Shown piece after piece: positions 11,348 to 25,600 of a stretch of 64,000 bases of DNA. The position numbers and the translations under genes are program-made. Source of the DNA: Tetrahymena elliotti 4EA. Its lineage: Eukaryota; Ciliophora; Oligohymenophorea; Hymenostomatida; Tetrahymenidae. The notes under the pieces are model-generated. The model did no database searches. It saw only the letters and a list, made by a program, of their open reading frames with translations, and was not told where the DNA came from. The DNA is taken from the NCBI GenBank assembly GCA_000231825.2, contig JH720395.1, positions 1 through 64,000 on the forward strand, given 5' to 3'. The stretch's first letter is position 1. Each line of letters begins with the position of its first letter.

Positions 11348-13970
11348 TCAGAGATCATCATCAACTTATTGGTCTTCTTGTTCTTCTGTTTGCTGATAAT
11401 CTTGATTTTCTTAGTAGTATTATTGCTATTCTCCATCTCCAGCAGTATTTTCTTAATATTCTCCTCCTTCCTAGGCTTATTCTTAGTTATCTTAATATTC
11501 TTAATTATTTTCATCATATTGATATTATTATTAATCTTCTTCTATATTTCCTTCTTCTTGCTATATTTGATCTCCCTGTTGTTCTTAGTACTCAACATTT
11601 TACTCTTGTTGATTTCCTTATTCTTCTTAAATTTCCTCTTGAGCTTAGAAAGGATTCTTTAAAAATTTAGCAACATGCTAGTTAATGAAGCTGATATTGT
11701 ATTATCCTTACAAGCCAAAATATGCCTAAAATTTAATTTTAATATTTTATTGTTAAAAAAGTACTTTCAATAATAAAAATTATCATAATCTATTTACTTT
11801 TTCTGCTGATTCAAAATCGCTAAAACAGATATCAACAGCTTTTTCCATAATGTGTGGCTTCAATGTTTCTACTTTACCATATTCCTTCAAATTAAAAATA
11901 TTTAGTGTTAAATTTAAAATTTCTTAAAATTATTTATTACAACTAACTTTGGACGCAACTCAGTTAAACTCATATCTTTTCCGTCTAAGAAACGTATCTT
12001 CTATGCAAACTCATACTAATTTTCTATTATTAGTTCATGTTATTCTACTTATTGGAGATCTTCTTGGGTTTGTGCTTTAGCTAAGATATCTTTGACCTAT
12101 TTAATTTAGTCAATAGATCTTTGTACATCTTATCGAATTTCACTTTCTGGATTTTATTCCCTTTTTTTTATGAATATCATCACTTTAAGTTTGTCTGCAA
12201 ATTTCAATTGAATCAAACGTTTCTATTCATCAAATTGTTTCTACTTTTTTTTTTACTCAAAATTATTAGCCAAACTTGGCTTGAAATTGCTATTATTGTT
12301 ATTGCCATTAAAAGGGGTATTACTGTTATTTTCATTCTTTATGAACTTTTATTTTGGAGGCTCTTGTCCATCAATATTAGGTTTTCTATACAAAGCAGGC
12401 TTACCACCATTGTTATTGTTATTATTATTATTGTTGTTGTTATTGTTATTGTGCTAGATATTGCCCTTATTAACAAAGGCTGGTTTGGGTGGAGCAGGGC
12501 TCTTGGTGAAAGTTACAGCGATTTATTCAATTCTGAAAGGTTTTTCTTTGGAATCAACTGCCTTTTAAGCTGATTCTTCCTTTTCAAATTTAATAGAAGC
12601 AGTTGTTTCATCTATTTTATCATAAGCTGAGACAGCTCCAAATTTGTTAGAGAAATAGGAGCTAATTTTGGTAACATTATTGAGCTTAGAAGGTATGTAA
12701 AACACATAAATAATATTTTTAGATTATTTAGTAAGAGTAAGTGAAGGAGCTCCAGTACCAGCTTGAGAAATAGTTGGTTTTCCAGTAGGAGGAGCAGGAG
12801 GACCTACTCTATGATTGAATATAGTAGTAAAAGGTTGCATTAAGTTAAGATTATTAGGCATAGGATAATTCATAATTGGATTATTACCAAGCAAATTAGG
12901 AATTAAACCCCCATTACCCATATTCATGAAAGATGGTAAAGGAGCAGCAGGACCATTATTTAATCTTTGATTGTTTCCAATATTATTTAAATTTTTATTA
13001 TTTTTAAATCTGGAGTTATTGTTGCCATTGTTGTATTTATTTGGATATTTTCCATTGTTCTAGTTATTGTTTTTATAAAAACCAGAATCTTTATCATCTT
13101 TATTATAGTCTCTTTTACCACTATGATTACTAGCATAACTATCTTTTCTACTAACTCTTTTATTGCTTTCTCTTCCTTCTGAATCGCTTTTCTAGCTTCT
13201 ATTTTCATTATCACTTTATATATCTGATTGCTAAATACTATGTCTTTTCTTATCTAAAATTTATGAAAAAATGAAAAAATTAACTTAAAAAATCAAATCA
13301 ATCTTGTTTTTTTTACAATTTCTATTTCTTTTGTTTCTTCTGTTATCTTCATCATCGTCGTCTTCATCAGAGTTATCAGAATGGCTAAATTATATTTTTA
13401 AATTAAAAGCATGTGAAAATGTTAAATTGTTGAATTAATTGAAATTTTTCATCAATTATTTTGGTTGTTATTAAACATTTCATAAATTAAAGAAATTACT
13501 CTGAGTAGAATTTGTTCTTGTATAAATTTTGTTCTTAATCATCATCTTTTTATTCAGAGTTGTTACCGTTATCATGACTATTGCTGTAAATTATCTTAGA
13601 TATTTATTCGCTAATATGATGAGCGTCTAATTAGTTTATTTATAAAGAAATAATGTTAAATAAGTAGAAATCTACAAATGAAAATTTTTGATAAATCAAG
13701 AAATAAAATGCTTTCTCATTACTTTCTTTTAAACTTTCCTTTAACTCTCCTTGCAATATATCTTGAAGATTATCTTTGTTTTAGTAATTCTATCTTTCAA
13801 TCAAGTCTAACACCTTTTCTTCAATTTGAGGTGCTACATCTCCCCTTCTATGTTAAAATAAATTGATGCATAAATATTTATTCTAAAATAATTTAGAAAT
13901 ACTGGCTGCTTGAAAGCTTAGAATTAATAATATTTTTAATCTACTCCTTTTATGACTATTTTAGTTGCAT
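11348..13970 (-). CDS. RBM26/RBM27-like RNA-binding protein
   Basis: Seven exons join in phase: 13970-13903, 13847-13723, 13626-13500, 13384-13317, 13253-11941, 11884-11798 and 11725-11348, giving about 721 residues. The N-terminal ~70 residues resemble the PWI-like domain of RBM26/27. A Ser/Arg/Lys/Asp-rich segment and a Gly/Asn/Pro-rich segment follow. Then comes an RRM beginning NIIYVFYIPSKLNNV and containing ASIKFEKEESAQKAV, a poly-Asn run (near 12420), a lysine-rich helical segment, and a second RRM-like unit (LRPKLVEYGKVETLKPHIME). The last exon encodes a Gln/Glu-rich acidic tail of about 90 residues. RBM26/27 proteins take part in nuclear RNA surveillance and poly(A) RNA decay. Human members have a CCCH zinc finger between PWI and RRM; no Cys cluster is seen here. 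The exon 2/3 junction has an alternative (donor near 13667), so that part is less certain. Confidence 0.85.
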
Positions 13971-15321
13971 ACTTCTTTTAAATCTTTTCCTATTTTCTTT
14001 TCTACTTTTATTAGTCCTCTGTCGGATTCTTAATTCGCTTCAATTTTGTTTGCTACTTAGTTTATTCGCTTGCTTGCTTTCTTTCTTAATTTATTGATTA
14101 ATACGCGCTTTAGTCAATTATTTTGTTTTATTTTTTTGTTAAATCTTTTCTAACAATCTATCTATCTATCTAAAAAAATACTAAACATAAAGTATATCAG
14201 TATTACCCCACATATATATATTTCTATGTATTCATGAATTTCTAAATATTAATTAACATTAAACAATATCTTATTTTATACAAAGATTCATGCACATATA
14301 TAATCCACATACATCAATTATTATTTAATTAATTAAATCATTCATTCAATTCATCCTCTTTCTTTTGTTCTCTGTTTATTTAATCTTTCCTTTTTACTAA
14401 TAGGGTTATCTGATATTTAGAAGCATTCCCTACTTCATTTTAGCCTATAAATATACTTTTGCTCAAATTTATTATTACAATAAAAAGCTCAATAAAATCT
14501 ATTTATATTTAAATAAAAGTTTTAATCTATTTTGTCTCATAATCTTGCTATAAATTGGTTTTTATCTCGTAATAATTTTTCAGTTTTATTTAATTTAACC
14601 GTTTTTTTAGCTAGCTAAAAATATATTTAAAATTTAATGAGAAATTGAAAAATTAATTTATCCATGAAGATAACAAAATATCTGATAAAATCTTATTGTC
14701 AAAGAATTAAAAAAATTCTTTCAACTTGGAATTTTTCAAACATATAAAAATGTTAACTTTTTAAATAATAAGATTTATAAACTAAAAAATGTCAAAAAAT
14801 TCTTTGAAAAAGAATAATATCTATTATTTATTTACATTTAGTATAATAATTGAAAGAATATTTACTTTTTTTATTCTTACTTGATTTGTACAAAAATTAA
14901 AATAGTGTTTTTTAAAAATATAACCATAAAAATCTAAATTAGTGCTTAAAAATACTTAAAAAAATCATTAAAGACTAGTTAGTTTATTTAAATAACAAGC
15001 TTTAAATTTATTGAAATAAAGAAGGGTAAAGTTAAAATTTAAGAATTATGAAAATATTTTAATGGTAAATTTGAAAACATTTAATTGAGCACAGAGATTT
15101 TACAAGAGTCAGTTTTTCTTTTTTAAAACAAATGGTAAAATTTATCTTTGAAAAAATATTTTAGATTTTATTTAGAATGAAAATAGTTTTGATAGATGTG
15201 AATATTGTAAAATGAATTTGATCTTAAAGCAAAAACACAAATTATTTTACAAATTATAAATTTTTTAATTAGAATATTTATAAGTTTAAAACCTTCATTT
15301 AAATTATTACACGTTCTATTT
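13971..15321. other. AT-rich intergenic region
   Basis: No convincing gene. A short (CTAT)n tract lies near 14157-14172. A frame at 15168-15407 overlaps the end of the next gene and is not coding. The first ~150 bp probably hold the 5' region of the RBM26/27-like gene. Confidence 0.5.
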
Positions 15322-16070
15322 TCAAAGAGATCCATCCGAAAACACAAATTAACTTGACTGATTTTGGTCTGAAAGGATGAAATCGGGATTACTAGGAAGA
15401 GTATCAAATGTTGCAGTTGTAGTATTAAACCATTGCCATTTATACAAATCTCTAAAAAATAATCTTCTTAAGAAGATAAAAATAACTACAAAGATCAAGA
15501 AAAAAAAGCTTCCATAAACCATCATCTTATTCCTCTAATTTCTATTTAAAAGAAGATTATAAATATTATAAAACTAATTAAATTGCTTATTTTTACCTTT
15601 TATGTAATTCTTTTAAAAATAATTTTCCTTTTGAGAGACTGTTCTAGTTAGCTAAATATTGAATAAAATTTAATTAAACCTAGTTTATTTTTCATACTAT
15701 AAATATTACTTGAATAAACACCATCAATTCCTTCTAAAGCTTTAGTACCACTAACTTTTTTAGTTATTTTGAAATTAGTTGATTATTTAGTTAATCTTGA
15801 AAATTTTACTGATTTCCTATTAAATTAAAGTAAATGAGTTCACATACTTATCCATCAAAACAGCTGATTCTCTAATATGATTATTGCTGCTCTTTAATGA
15901 CTAAATTGAAAAATTTTCTTCCTATTTACAATATAAATTAAACACAGTTATCTTTAATCTATCTATCTATAAAATGATAAGCTAGTTTTAAATTTTACTT
16001 TTTATTTAGCTCCTGCAAACAAATCCTATTTTAATTCTAAAATAATAATAAACTAAATGATGATTTTCAT
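15322..16070 (-). CDS. Tail-anchored membrane protein, possibly SNARE-like (Sec20/Use1 type)
   Basis: The 3' end is clear: a hydrophobic segment (YGSFFFLIFVVIFIFLRRLF, about 15500-15440) is preceded by a basic stretch and followed by about 45 hydrophilic residues to TGA at 15322. The exon just upstream reads SGTKALEGIDGVYSSNIYSM and then a Lys/Arg/Leu/Ile-rich helical stretch. A further exon (LKSSNNHIRESAVLMDK, ~15900-15850) connects in phase through a short intron. A helical region followed directly by a C-terminal TM is the plan of a tail-anchored SNARE such as Sec20. The ~45-residue tail beyond the TM is long for a SNARE. The start at 16070 is a guess: that ATG opens a hydrophobic frame, but the join to the later exons needs a very short intron. 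No family motif proves the SNARE idea. Confidence 0.45.
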
Positions 16071-16880
16071 TTAATATTTACTTTCATTTTTATCTTTAAC
16101 TTTACTCATTTGTATCTCTTCAAGGCTTAAATTGATAATAATTACTTTTTTCTACTTCTATTTTTTTTAAGATTTTTGATAATAAACCTAACAATCTATT
16201 GATTTATAAAATTTATTATTAGTATTTTTTACTATTAATTAATTGTTTCTACTCATTTGAATTAATTTAAAAGTTTTTGCTCATTTAAAAAATCTAATGT
16301 AAAATTCTGAGTCCTTTTTATACAATTAATTAGTAATAAACATAGCATAACTCAACAATATATCTTAATATTTTTTTTTTGATATTCATTCATTTATAAA
16401 CTTTAGAATTATGAAGCTAATTATATTTTCTTTAAGGTTAATTTCTATTTCAGAAAGGAATTTAAAATTAAAAATGATTTAAGCCAAATACATTACAATA
16501 ACAAATCAGAAAAAAATCCTCATCTAATAATACTAAATTTTTTTGTTTACCAAATGTGATTATTAAGAAATAATATTTTTTTTAAATTTCAAAAAAAACA
16601 AAGCAAAAATTTTTCAACTAAGTATTTTTTCCCTTCATCTATGGCTTATTTTAAATATGAAAAAAAAAGAAAATAAAATCAAATTAGTACATTTCATCCT
16701 AGTAATTTCTTATAAAAAATGCCTAACTCTTAATATAATTAAAAGAAAGTTTTTTATTGAAATAATTAATTTTAAAACAAATTATAAAATAATATAATTT
16801 TAATACACATTAATATAAGTCAAATTTTAAAATTAAAAATAATAGCTAACAAAATTATTTTAAAGAAAAAGAAAAGTTAT
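16071..16880. other. AT-rich intergenic region
   Basis: No gene is visible; only low-complexity AT-rich sequence between two minus-strand genes. Confidence 0.5.
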
Positions 16881-19800
16881 TCAAGAATTGTTTAGTATTG
16901 CTATAAATTCATTTTCTTCATTAAAGCTATCTTCTTCTCTGAATTTTTTAAATCTATTGATGAATTACACATCATCTCTGTAAGATTCATAATTTAAAAA
17001 TGGATTTGAAAAGAGTTAAATTGGCTTTTCTTTATAAGAATATTCCTTTAGGTGATAAATATTTAACTTTTGTTAATTAAGTAATTTGAATGCCCCATTT
17101 ATTTTCAAATTTTGTATTTAACAGTTTTCTTGTTTTGAGAAAAGAATAATGATTTTTTTTCTTTGTTGTTCATTCATATTTTACTTTATTTTTTAAGTTT
17201 TGTATTCCATAAATTTTTAAAATCCTTATTTAACAGAATTTATTATCTTTTTATTGTTGAAAAAATCTTTGCATTTATATTCTTGAATTTCATTTATAAA
17301 CATTTCAATAGCTTATATCCAATTAATATCTTATTATTTTTCTTAGCTTATATAAAATTTTTCATTTGATATCTCTCTAATAGATTTAATCAGCAAATTT
17401 AATTGATGGTTGCTTGTTATTTTAGTGAATGGTATTAAAACATCTAGCTAAGATTGATATATCAATAACTAGATTCTATCTCCAGGCTTGAAAAAATTTT
17501 AATCTTGAAGATTTTTAATGCAAATATCAAAAGAAGAATATTAATTTAAATATTCCATTTATATAATCAAAGTAATATCATAGGAAGTACAAGCTTCTTG
17601 ATCTAAATATAATTTTTATAAATCAATTTATTTATTCAGTTTTAATTTAAGTAGAAAATTAAGTTGATTAATGACCTTCCTCCTTAATGAGGGATTATAA
17701 TGAGAACCATCTTCAATAGCTTCAGTAAATAATTCAAAAGCTTGATAAAAGTTTTATTTTTTACTCTCAATTAAACCAAGCAAATATTTTTATCTACTCT
17801 TCTAGATTTCTTTTATCTAATAGATAAAATTAGGCTGTGTTTTTTCACCTAAAGAATAACTTCGCATTTTATTTTAGAAACTTTCATCTTAAATTTATTT
17901 CGGTTGCTATTAATTTTTATTGCTATTTGAATTCTAATAAATACTTTAAAAGATGAAACCCAAATACCCTTGTTAATCAAATAATGTGTTGATCTTATCA
18001 GTGTACTATAGAGCTTTTAATGTATTTCCTAAAAAAATACACACTTCAAGAATTTCTTAGTATAAAAATACTACAAAAACTTCAGAAAATGATAAATTAT
18101 TATTAAAAACTATTTATTCAACAACTGTATAGGAATCAATAGAATTCTTTAGTAAATAATTTATCTTATGTTAATTTATTCTCATTTATAAAATCACTTT
18201 TTAATTATGAAAATCACAAATATCATTCATCTATTCATTTTCTTCTAGGTATATATACTTAAGTGCTTATTATTTAAAACTATATGCTTTAGATAAAATT
18301 CTTTTGCATAAAATTGTTATCTAATTTTCAGAATCTTCTTCTTGTTTTAAAATAACTTTTTAATTTATTAAACTGGAATAATCTAAGCCTAAAATTTCTA
18401 AGCTAATCAAAATAGAGGATTCAAAATACTCTTAAGCTAAATTATATTCATGTAATAAAACATAAATTATTCCAAGATTAAAGTAACATCTGCTTAAGCC
18501 AATTTAGTTTCTCAGTTATTAAAATATCTTTTTGGCTTTTGAAAAATGAAAAAGAGTATTGACTATGTCTTTAGAATTCTAATTCATAGAATCAATTTAA
18601 TAATTAATTAACCCCTCTAAATCTTAGAAAGCATTTTTGATAATTTACATTTCTAAAAATAAAGGTTCTAATCCAGAGAGGATTTTATTACTGTTTTCTT
18701 CTTTATTTTTTTCTTAAAGCAATTCTAATTCTTACACATAATCATAATCAGCATTTATTTTAGAAAATCGAGAGCTGAATACAGATACATCAACACTTTT
18801 CCTTATATTTATAGTCTTTTTTTCATTAAAATTATTATTTTAATTTAAGGAATATTCTGAGTTTGCTTTAGGGGATTGATATGTTTATTCATTATATTTT
18901 TTTTGCTTTTTGAATAAAACTTATGACTGAAAAAAATGATTAGAATGATTCAACTAAGACTTAGCTAAACTATTTTTAGCTGAAGGTTCATCTTGAACTT
19001 CATAGTTAAACTTTGAATCATCATTATTTAACTTCAAATTATTTTTAGAATATTTATTAATTGTATTATTATAATCTTCTGTTATATTTTAATTTTAGCT
19101 AATTTATATCTAATTATAACTAGTTTATTATGGGTATTCAGATTAACCATATTACAATAAAACGTTAGATGAATCTTCACTTTTTTATTTTTTAGTTGCA
19201 TTATATTTTGATTTTTTAGGTACATTTTTATTAGTTTAATGGAGAGTTGTCTATTCCATATAATTAGTCATTTTGCGCTGATTCTTTCTATTATGAATAA
19301 TTTTACAAGATTATTACTCCATATAACTTCTTTTTAAGAATAGAATTAAAACATCAATAGGATATTAAATTTGATGTACTAAAAAATACCCATAGTTAAA
19401 AATAAAAATAGTAATTATTGAACTCATTAATATAAACTCTACTATTAAAGGTATTCTTAAATAATTCACATTCAAAAGATTAAATAATCTTAATTAATCA
19501 CTTTTATCAGTAATTACTCTTACTACCATCATTATAGCATATGAATAAGGTTATTAATTGTTCAATCCTTTAATTTGACTCTTTATTGGAAAAATTATGC
19601 TTTTTCTTTTTTAATTTTAAGAGTAAATATTTAATCAAAATTAATTTAACAAATTTACTTACTGTTTTTATCCAAATCTTTCCCATTTTTAATATAATTA
19701 GCCTAAATTGATTTTATTTTCTATAGAGTAATTTTCATTTTATATAAATTAAATAGATGTATTAATTTGATCAGCAAATTCTAGTTTCTATTCAAAGCAT

Positions 19801-21470
19801 TTTTACATTAGTTCCTCAGAATCACTACAAAATTATCTTATATTAAAATACTCCAGATCTTCCCAAGATATGAGATCATAAAAAAGTAAAGTAGGATGAT
19901 AAGACACCTGAAATTATTACATAAATAAGCTTCTAAAAATATAAATTTTTTAATTTACTGTATTATTGAACTCATGGATAAGAACTGAGTAAGCATGCTC
20001 ACTTAATGTCGTATTTAACAATTAAATTATGTTTTACATACCAAAATCAATACTATAAACAGAATAAAACTTGCCTTCATATTTAGTCTAACTAGAAATA
20101 GTCATCAATAAATTGCCAACTACAGCATCCAAATAAGGTTCATATATGAAAAATCCTATATAATTTTTTAGGTATATATTTAAATAAACTAATATTTAAA
20201 TTTTACTAATAAATAAAATATGGGGAGAGAGGGGAAGGGAGTATTGAAACAAAAATATTCTTTGAAATTTTAAGCTAATTTAATCAACAATTTTTAAATA
20301 TTAAAAATGAAATTTCTGATTAAAAATACCCTGGTTTTAATTAAGTCATTAAAAAATTATTCAGTATTTATGATAATTATTAAATTAAAACAGTATTTAT
20401 TTGTCTATTTTTAGAATTTAATTTGAACCTTAATTTTACTAAGCATAAGTATACCATGGTCTACATCTTGGATCATATGGCTCTATAAAATCATTGCCAA
20501 GGCATGATTCATAATTAGAATCAGTGTAATTGTAGAACCTTTTTTGTAAAAGATAATGTAAAATATGAGATTAGATTTTTGTTTAAATACCCAGAAGGCA
20601 GCCCATAAGAAATAGAAGTTCTATCTGCATTATATAAATAAATTAATTAGATAAGTCCTTCATTTTAAGTTGCTAAAAAAGCAGCTCTAGCATAAAATGA
20701 AATTCTATTATTCTGTAACAAAAAACTTATAAATCAGTTCAATGAAAATAAAAAGTACCTACCATCTCTATAAAATATTTTTGCTCAGGAGCAAGTAGTT
20801 TAAAATTAAAAATAGACCGAACAAAGTACATATCTGCATAAAAATTGTTTTGATTTAATTGATCATAAACATTTTAAGGACACTAATTAAATATCAACTC
20901 TCTATATGAACAAACTGTAAAATTAGCTGACGGATTTTCTACCATTAAAATAACTTCATTTTTTTTTGAAAATTTATCTAAAAAATTACAGATTATTTGA
21001 GATGATTAGTATTTTGAAAGTAAATTCTTAATAATCACCATATGTAATTATAACTAAATTAGTATTTTAAATCAAACGTTAATTATTTTTAAGTGTCACT
21101 ATCAAATAAATAAGAATACCTAATTGAAGCTATATTATTCTAAAATTTAATGCGACATTACAGAATTATATAAAACCTATTCCTATGCTTGATTAACCCA
21201 TGCAATACTTTCTTTTTCCCTAATATTTGATAATTTTATTTAATAATAATTAAGTTTAAGTCATTAATTAAGCTTTGCTTTTTTATAAATAATGCCAAAA
21301 GTCAAATTGTTTGCTTAAAATTAGTTTGTAAATTTGATAAGCGAAATCTCAAAATACCATTCATCTAGAGCGTGCCATAGTTATTTGTAGAATACAGTCA
21401 ATACTATACCTACACCAATTATAATTGGGATAGAAACTGTAAAAATTAGTCTTAAAATAACTACTTACAT
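16881..21470 (-). CDS. Cache-domain two-TM receptor-like protein, paralogue A
   Basis: Eight exons join in phase: 21470-21358, 21219-21120, 21053-20763, 20712-20591, 20538-20429, 20155-19959, 19907-19663 and 19605-16881, giving about 1300 residues. A TM segment lies at about 5-29 (FTVSIPIIIGVGIVLTVF). The ectodomain carries the dCache hallmark YDPRCRPWY at about 230-238 and EPYLDAVVGNLLMTISS. A second TM is at about 446-469. The cytoplasmic part of ~830 residues is Asn/Gln/Ser-rich at first, then helical with TPR-like spacing (for example YFNLGIIYVLLHEYNLAQEY). Near its end a block reads FDICIKNLQDQNFFKPGDRI, weakly like a vWA-type fold. Cache domains bind small extracellular ligands, so an environmental sensor in the plasma membrane is the likely role. 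No kinase or cyclase domain is seen. It lies in tandem with paralogue B in the same orientation. Confidence 0.88.
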
Positions 21471-22648
21471 ATTATTAATTAATTTGCCTATACTTTGATT
21501 ATTATTTTTCTAGCCTTATAAAAATAAGTAAAGAATTAATTAATTAGTTAGTTGGTTATGTTATTTATCTTAACAGATTATCAAGCCTTTTCTTTGTTCT
21601 TATAAAGTTAATCCAACTATTTCTAAAAAAGGAAACCAAATTCTAATTACTTTAATATTCAGAAAATAAAAATTTGATTAATTAGAAAATAGTAAGCCTA
21701 CATACATCTTTTCTCCTTATCAATTTTATTTGTTACAATTATATTATTTTTAATATCAAATTTAGTTTATTAAATGTTCAGTAAATTATCATTATTTTCA
21801 TTTTTAAAGCTACTACCTTTTTTTATTTTGCATTTAAATAAAACAAATTTAGAATTTTAATTTAATTTATGTATTTCTATTGCTATTAAAATAATTACAA
21901 ATTTTAATAATTTTACATACTTATTTTATTCTTCATCTTTAATACTTTTTCACAATATTAACATGCAAAAAATGTTTTTTTAATAAAAGCCATTTATTTT
22001 AATTAGAAAAGTCTCAATTTATTTCTTTTAAAATTTGAATGTGGTATGCCTGCTCTCAGAAAGAAATCAACCAAAAATAATGTTTATAAAAGATAAATTT
22101 TCTATTTCAAATTTATTGTTTATTTGATGAAAACATAATTTTCTATTATTCTTTAAAAGATACCATAATTAAATTTTATTAGGTGATAACTATGGCTATT
22201 CTCTGAAGATAATTTTTATAGTTGAGCATTTTAAATTTTATTTTAGTAAATTCTATGAAATTTTACTAATTAAAAAAAATAATAAATATAAATCAGTAGA
22301 TTCTTCATTTTTAATTATTTAAGTTTGAAAGTAAAAGATTAATTAAAAAAATTAATTTTTTCAACCAGACAGATTATTTTTTATAAATTTTCTTTTTAAA
22401 AATAGTGTGGAGGGGGTATGTGAAATAAAGATATGAATTAATATTCCTTAATAATGTGAAAGAATGTTAAATGTCTTAGAAAATGTAAAATTTGTGTTCT
22501 AAATTGAGGAACTAAAATATTTTATTTTAAAATTTGATAAATAATTCAAAGATGGCATTATAGATATATACAAATAAAATAAATAAATAGATTTACAAAA
22601 TTAATTTGGAGATTTGTTTTAAAATGCAATTTACTATGAATAATTAAA
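21471..22648. other. AT-rich spacer between tandem Cache genes
   Basis: No gene is visible. The spacer contains the 5' region of paralogue A and the 3' end region of paralogue B. There is no obvious leftover of the duplication event. Confidence 0.5.
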
Positions 22649-25600
22649 TCAAAAATAATTGATCATGGACAAAAATTCTGAAAAGTAATCTTTTTGTTAA
22701 TCTTATTTTCTTTTACTGATTAGTTTTTAAATGAATTGACTACTATCTGTAAATTTATAATACTTAAAAAGTTAAGTTTCTATTTTTTTATTAATATTTT
22801 TTTTTAATAAATCTTGCTCAGAAAAATGATAAATTGCTGTTTTTGGTTGCTTCTTAGTTTTAGTTTAAAATTAGTAAATATTTTTATCAGCTATTAAATT
22901 TTCGGTTTCATTTTTAGAAAAAATTAGAAGCAGATTTTTTCTTTGTTCTTAATTTTGTAATTTAGTATTGATATAATCATTAGAGTTTTAATTAGGTTTA
23001 ATTTCGTTTTAGAAATACTTTTCTTAGGCTTTACTTTTTTCTAAAGTTAAAAGGTTTGAGCTACGAGTAGAAAAAGGTTAATTAAAATACTAATTTGAGT
23101 GGTTTTTTGATTCTAAATTGTTGTTCAGAATAAATTCTTTTAATGAAAGAATTATCAATTCAAAGTGATGTTAACTTTGTATAAATGAGAGTGGCATTAT
23201 AGTATTTATTTGTTCATGATAAACTTGTATTTGCAGTCTATCAAATTGTTTGAAGAAATTAATCTTTTTTAATTATAATAAACAAGTCTCAATTTTACTA
23301 TAAAATGAAAAGGAATCTATTTATACTAATATCACTATATCCATTTTTGAATCATTTGTTTACATATTAAAGTATACCTCAGTTAGAAAATGATTTTTTT
23401 AATATAAAAAATCTAAGATTTCTCTTAAATTCAGTAAAACTTTTTTTCTTAAAATTGGACTGTAATTGGTACAATCTTCAATACTTTTAAAGAAGAAATC
23501 AATAGCATTATCATAATTTTTCTAATATTTTTCAATTAGACCTAACAAAAAATGTTATCTACTTTTAATTATTTCTATAATTATCTCCTCCAATTATTAA
23601 TTTTCTTATTAAGAAGCAACATTCAATAACTTTACTCCTTTTTTAGTTGATTTTTTCATTGAGTTTAATTCTTTAGAATCATAATAAGGTTTATTGAATT
23701 AAGATGCAAATAGTGGCTATGAAATAAATTATTCAAGCTAAACAAACAAAAGAGAAATTTCTTATTATTAATTCAAATATAACATTAATTCAATTATTTC
23801 TTAAAGCAGAAATACATTGAAGATAACTGAGAAATAATTTGAGTTGTAAAAAATTATTTTTTAAGATATTTTATAAGCCTGCAGAGATTTTTGAAGCAAA
23901 TTTAACACATCAAGATTTTCTTAGAAAACAGAATGAAACTAAGGATTCTTAGAATAATTAAGGTTTTCTTAATGTTTGTTCATATTTTTAGAAATTTCTT
24001 TTTCAGCTTAAATTTTCAAACAATAAGCTTTAGAAAAAATTCTTTTGCATAAAAGGACAATTTGATCATCTTTTTGAATTTCAGGTATGAAAATTTCTTG
24101 TTTGATTAATTAATCAAATGAATCAATTCCTATTTATTATAAATTCAATTATAAGGCTGATTCAAAATATTCTGATGCTAATTCATATTCATTTTTAAGA
24201 AAGTAAATAACTCCTATATTAAAATAGCATTTACTTTAACCAATGACATTATTTAGCTTTTTAAATGTTGTTTTGGCTTATGTAAAATGAAAAACCGTTT
24301 TCATTTCATTTTATCCATTGGATTAATCTGAATTCATTGAATAATTAATGACTTATTCTAGCATTTAAAAAGTGTCTTTAATAATTGCCATTTCTAAAAA
24401 CAAAGGTTTTAAACCTGAAAGTATTTTATTTTCATTTTACTAATTTCTTCTTGTTTTAATTCTTTTATTTCGAGAACTGATTTGCAACTATTAATTTAAT
24501 TGTTCTAATTTAATACTTTATAAATATTAACTAGGACTATTCACTCTATTACAGACTAGTTTTTTAGATGAAGGAATAAAAGAAGGAGAGCTCTATTCTT
24601 AAGCAGAAATGTTAGCGCTTTTATCATTAGTTTATTTTTTATCCTATTTACTTCTATTAACGATCTAATTGCTTGATTTTTTGTAGATGCTCATTTGCAC
24701 ATTTTAACTTTCATTTTAGTCTGCTTAATATTCAATATTTCTCCTCAGTTAAATATTAGAATTAGAAGATAAATATAAATAATTTTCTTCAATAATGTTT
24801 TCATCAGCAGCATATGATCTAATTGCTTAATTTGCAAACATTTATGAAGTATTCGAAATAGATTAAAATTATGATTAATAAATTTCTTATTTTTTTAATT
24901 TATTTGGACTTAACAAATAGCTTTTATTTGATTGAACAAATTGAAACTGTTTGAATGTTTGATTCTTTGAAAACGATTATTTTTGAATGGTGTTTATTTC
25001 ATATTTTTAGTCAATCTAATTCGTTTATTGCTGTTATTATTTTAAGCTTTTTTTTAGAAATAAAGTCAGTGTTTCAATTTAATCTTTCATTTAATATTTA
25101 ATAAAAGCTCCATAATTAATCAAAAATGCTAATATTATTATGCTTAATACTACGAATTCTACTATTAATGGGATCTTAATTATTTTAACATCAAAAATAT
25201 TAGATAATCTTATTGAATCTGTTTAGTCCAAAATAACCCTTCCTGTAATAAAAATTGTATTAGAGTAAGGAACCTAAGTATTCACCCCCTTTATGAAAGT
25301 ATTTATAGGAAACAATATGCTTATACTTTAATAAAAAAAATAATTAAATAAAATAAGTTTGATTAATTTACTATATTAAACCATATCTAGACCATGTTTG
25401 ATATAATTAATTCAGGTTTTATCTTTAGTCAATTGAATAATTTCCACCTTTAATAAACTCTACAGTTTAGTCTATCTATTCCTTTAAATTTGATTTTTCT
25501 TTTTAGCATTGTTCAATTGGTTATTTACAATCAACTGTTATATTAAAAAACTCTAAATCAGGCCAAGGCGTTAAATTTTTATATTATATTTTAGGATGAT

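Noticed and set aside
11339..11662. Plus-strand, highly hydrophobic 107-codon open frame resembling a multi-TM protein
   Set aside because: It is the antisense shadow of the Gln/Glu-rich last exon of the RBM26/27-like gene; poly-Gln/Glu codons read backwards give Leu, Ile and Phe.
12121..12573. Plus-strand 150-codon open frame with Ile/Val runs
   Set aside because: It is antisense to the poly-Asn and lysine-rich part of the RBM26/27-like gene; the minus strand carries the conserved RRM.
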